A stretch of DNA of 64,000 bases from Craspedostauros australis (taxonomy: Eukaryota; Bacillariophyta; Bacillariophyceae; Mastogloiales; Achnanthaceae): the NCBI GenBank assembly GCA_026770025.1, contig JAMXDE010000015.1:1116001-1180000 (forward strand), read 5' to 3'. Every line of letters begins with the position of its first letter. Position 1 is the first letter of the stretch. The position numbers were made by a program, and so were the translations under genes. The notes below the pieces were generated by a model. The model saw only the letters and a program-made list of their open reading frames with translations. It ran no database searches and was not told where the DNA came from. Shown in pieces: positions 62,101 through 64,000 of this stretch.

Positions 62101-64000
62101 TCATCACGGGAGTGCAGATGCATCCCATCATGCCAACAGACGACGACAAGGCTTGCACAGCCATCGTCAAGAATCCATCCAAGGAGATCAGCGCGGTGAA
62201 CTTGCACCGAATGCTCGGCCACGCGCCACTCGAGACCATGAAGCGGACGGCCGCTCAATACGGATGGAAAATCATCGGCGAGATGCCGGTGTGTCGTGAC
62301 TGCGCGGTCGCGAACGCAAGAGTGAAGAATATTCCGAAGGCAACTATTCCAAGAGCTACTCGCCGCGGCGAACGGTTCTTCATTGACATTAGTTACACTA
62401 AACACATAAGCTTCGGAGATAAACGCTACTGGACCCTGATCGTGGACGACTGCACGGATCACTGCTGGAGTTTCTTTCTCAAGAACAAGAGTGATCAACC
62501 AGGATACATCAAACGATTCATCCAGACGATCAAGTCACAGACTGGTGACCAACAGATCATCTTCCGAGGTGACAACAGCGGAGAGAACAAATCCACGGAG
62601 GATATTCTCATCGATGCAGGACTCAACGTGAAATTCGAATACACGGCATCGAACACGCCGCAACAGAACGGAAGAGTGGAACGCAAGTTCGCGTACCTCT
62701 ACACCAAGATTCGCTCCATGCTCAACGGAGCACAGCTCGATGAAGAGTATAGGCATGGCCTGTGGGCAGCAGCTGCTAGCACTGCCACCGCCATCGCCAA
62801 CATCACCGTAGCGAAGAACCAGAGAAAGTCACCACATCGACAATTCTTCGGCAACGATCCACCATATGCGGACGCGCTCCGCACATTTGGAGAGGTGGGT
62901 GTTGTGAAGACTACCTACGGCGGGATTACCGCGAAACTCAAGAACAGAGGAGAAGAGATGGTGTTCATCGGATATGCACACCAACATGCATCAGGGGTCT
63001 ACAACATGTACAGACCATCGACCAAGTCACTCATCTGTTCACGCGACATCAAGTGGCTCAACCAATCATACGGACAGTTCCGTGGTTGGGCACCAGCACC
63101 GAACATATCCAACGAAACAGGAACAACGGACGCAGACGGCTTCACAACCATCGGACGAAAGGGAGCAACGCCAAGGACGGCAACGCGTCAAACATCGGAA
63201 GCGAAGAGAGTATCTTTCGCTGACAGCAACAGGTACTACATTCTATCAGACAGTGATGACGAGGATAATGAGGACGACGGAGTAGTGACTCAACTAATCC
63301 AGAATGACGAGGAAGATCGGAGCGAATCCAATCATGAGGATGACGAAATCCTACCCTCCGGCGACGAAGCCGATGACGAGACAGGTGTCACTCCTCCGAA
63401 CACACCAGCAAGGTCTACACATGACACACCATCTAGATCTCCACCAAGCAAACCAAACAAGCGTGACATAGCTAGAAAGGAGAGGATCCGACGTCACGAA
63501 GCACGAGGCAGGAAGGGAGAAGCTAATCCCAAGCCAACCACAGGGAAGAGTATTCCCAGAGCTCTGCGCGAGCTCGAAGACTTCAACGAACGAGGTCGAA
63601 AGGAAGAAGGCTATGAGAGCGATCCATCATCCAGTGAGGCGAGTGACGAACTCAGCGACGAGATGATCGACGATTCCAACAACGAAACTACAGATGACGA
63701 AGAAATCGAAAACGAAGATGAAGAGATCGAGATCACTCACTATAGCACAACAGGACTATACGGAATGAATGCAATCATCACCGAGAAACCAGCGATCGAC
63801 ATCGGATTGTCGATGCAAGACGAGAACAAGGAACCAGAGAAGCACATCGAACCTACAACATTCGATGGAGCCTTCAATCACCCAGATCCTATCCATCGAA
63901 AGGGATATCGAGCAGCCATCAAGAAAGAGTTCGACTCCATGGATACACGCAAGGTATACAGTAAGATCAAACGAGACGCCATTCCACGCGGCCGCAGATG
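59193..64000 (+). CDS. Gag-pol polyprotein of the second copia element, 3'-truncated by the window edge
   Basis: Open from the ATG at 59193 to the last base, 1602 codons visible. Charged N-terminus; gag at about 145-360 (starts near A-P-M-F-S-G, W..W-like capsid signature); two CCHC zinc knuckles (C-H-N-C-G...C near 387 and C-N-Y-C-G...C near 432). A roughly 420-residue acidic spacer with an ordered helical segment precedes the aspartic protease D-S-G-A (near 858). Integrase has an intact zinc motif (N-L-H-R-M-L-G-H...C..C) and catalytic F-I-D-I-S, R-G-D-N-S and N-G-R-V-E-R. A second acidic spacer follows, and the very start of reverse transcriptase (A-I-K-K-E-F-D-S-M) is reached at the edge. 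Distinct from the other copia element in having zinc knuckles and a canonical integrase head. Confidence 0.92.
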   Translation, partial: MSEEEELKDIPLSNPTIKREEGASETPPREEKEAAAATVLSSADASAIDETEEERSARLHRKEKRILKAIKQEETGVTKSIRTAKQGGKSETPPGGEFVTKTISAQQQAKIEESTTQKQTKIKGASAPTTKQRINMATSANVNKRRIKAPMFSGEQEDYSAWESQAKAYARAQKTRDVMLGKTKVPTVSEIAAAADEDKEAMEEIYELGCDCFSDLILMMDAEKGKGKQAIQYINQCISVDYPEGDAHGAWNVLAEKFRPSDAVTKIKLKRQFNNEKMKRDTDPDIYITQLESLRSRLHDVKYEITDEEMIMQILSTVSVEYKTHVVNFQHQLTFNPELVTINAIRGVLRTAYATHRGGKAYVDDFQDSNTKSNDTGFTSTGNFKGTCHNCGVYGHRSADCPERKKPNNKKNNNNNNKMNGKRNKGSGFKGKCNYCGIFGHREAECRKKKFNEKKNNEQANAATEGHDKSGHEMVLSAKDMPLCMLVSDDYIEDSFFDNFEYVGSDDEVQDDEIIPEWLSEEPIIHEVDPRREVSYECCFNAHDLIGSYGDEAEMDEANDSDIEEAMSDDDDDDADEDGADEDDEANRDELPPPQAGRYERTGTFINQGETRRAAAPPPPAAGNNRSGIFDEDDSDESEDGNHPDDSFNPNERVVYPSNIDFPDIENPNSVDYLLRHSTIPNATATALIIQKQLIFDAVMEAGMRVFPGTTRGALMPIWVNMMGSILSEHFDSIEEILANAIIVNRILEGNDSETIPDTDLHYILGGCMRVLLRERSRVYPYDPATGSHRNTTIPSDYAQLPDDMDDGDHHHPYNEDGVHEDNDDGSFDDEIAAAAVEQLHELSTKYKDKVNKDTWLADSGASCHIVNSDAALFNVRHIKSFVQVGDSTKLDSPKMGSIRLKVKQRDNTGHVIRLDDVKYTPKMAVNLFSTNKALYNGYQLGNNGILMDIINGSGTKIVFDRVFPTSNGFITGVQMHPIMPTDDDKACTAIVKNPSKEISAVNLHRMLGHAPLETMKRTAAQYGWKIIGEMPVCRDCAVANARVKNIPKATIPRATRRGERFFIDISYTKHISFGDKRYWTLIVDDCTDHCWSFFLKNKSDQPGYIKRFIQTIKSQTGDQQIIFRGDNSGENKSTEDILIDAGLNVKFEYTASNTPQQNGRVERKFAYLYTKIRSMLNGAQLDEEYRHGLWAAAASTATAIANITVAKNQRKSPHRQFFGNDPPYADALRTFGEVGVVKTTYGGITAKLKNRGEEMVFIGYAHQHASGVYNMYRPSTKSLICSRDIKWLNQSYGQFRGWAPAPNISNETGTTDADGFTTIGRKGATPRTATRQTSEAKRVSFADSNRYYILSDSDDEDNEDDGVVTQLIQNDEEDRSESNHEDDEILPSGDEADDETGVTPPNTPARSTHDTPSRSPPSKPNKRDIARKERIRRHEARGRKGEANPKPTTGKSIPRALRELEDFNERGRKEEGYESDPSSSEASDELSDEMIDDSNNETTDDEEIENEDEEIEITHYSTTGLYGMNAIITEKPAIDIGLSMQDENKEPEKHIEPTTFDGAFNHPDPIHRKGYRAAIKKEFDSMDTRKVYSKIKRDAIPRGRR

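Larger units (their letters stand above)
57273..64000 (+). mobile_element. Second Ty1/copia retrotransposon, 5' part only
   Basis: Plus orientation. The 5' LTR appears to end at 57620 (...TTATCA) directly before a primer-binding site. A long leader follows, then a gag-pol frame from 59193 that is still open at the window end, where reverse transcriptase begins. The 3' half and 3' LTR are outside, so the LTR start and element length are unknown; the left limit given is only the edge of the neighbouring element's target duplication. Confidence 0.85.

Noticed and set aside
1..64000. CRISPR array, rRNA or complete tRNA genes
   Set aside because: No regularly spaced repeats and no cloverleaf or rRNA-like sequence were seen by eye; a covariance-model scan was not possible.

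Overview
The window reads as nuclear DNA of a eukaryotic alga with a secondary plastid, most likely a diatom or close stramenopile. The grounds are GT-AG introns of 130-640 nt (often with GTACGT or GTAAGT donors), large low-complexity Ser/Gln/Asp-rich proteins, N-terminal signal peptides followed by a Phe-containing plastid-type motif, and Ty1/copia elements in a TE-rich right half. The lineage is an inference; no rRNA or organellar marker is present.

Left part (1-31 kb), gene-dense and mostly single copy. It holds a 3-exon RCC1-BTB protein (-), a 2-exon PDI/ERGIC-type ER protein (-), a 2-exon secretory or plastid hypothetical protein (+), a membrane-anchored SGNH-like protein (-), a 2-exon SpoU/TrmH RNA 2'-O-methyltransferase with a plastid-type presequence (+), a 2340-residue coiled-coil/disordered protein (+), a small 2-exon Ser/Thr-rich protein (+) and a second SGNH-like paralogue (+).

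Middle part (27.9-40.1 kb). Three paralogous MBOAT acyltransferases of the wax-synthase-like type lie on the minus strand with identical exon architecture. A large plus-strand type II membrane protein with six extracellular repeats sits between copies 1 and 2. Its reading frame breaks once, exactly at a canonical -1 slippery heptamer followed by a short hairpin.

Right part (40.2-64 kb), dominated by mobile DNA. It holds a 6.0-kb DNA transposon with about 157-bp terminal inverted repeats and a large DDE-type transposase, a 1.4-kb internally deleted relative, a Cys-rich repeat protein gene, a complete and very young 7.2-kb Ty1/copia retrotransposon (two 630-bp LTRs with one difference, 5-bp target duplication), and the first part of a second copia element in the opposite orientation that runs off the window end. 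Both retroelements carry, directly after the 5' LTR, a primer-binding site that looks complementary to the anticodon arm of tRNA-Asn(GUU), which implies half-tRNA priming.

How the genes relate: no operon-like organisation is expected. Evident functional relationships are the MBOAT array (lipid ester synthesis in the ER), the two SGNH paralogues, and the divergent pairs PDI/hypothetical and SGNH/methyltransferase, which share upstream regions. I saw no tRNA or rRNA gene and no CRISPR array.
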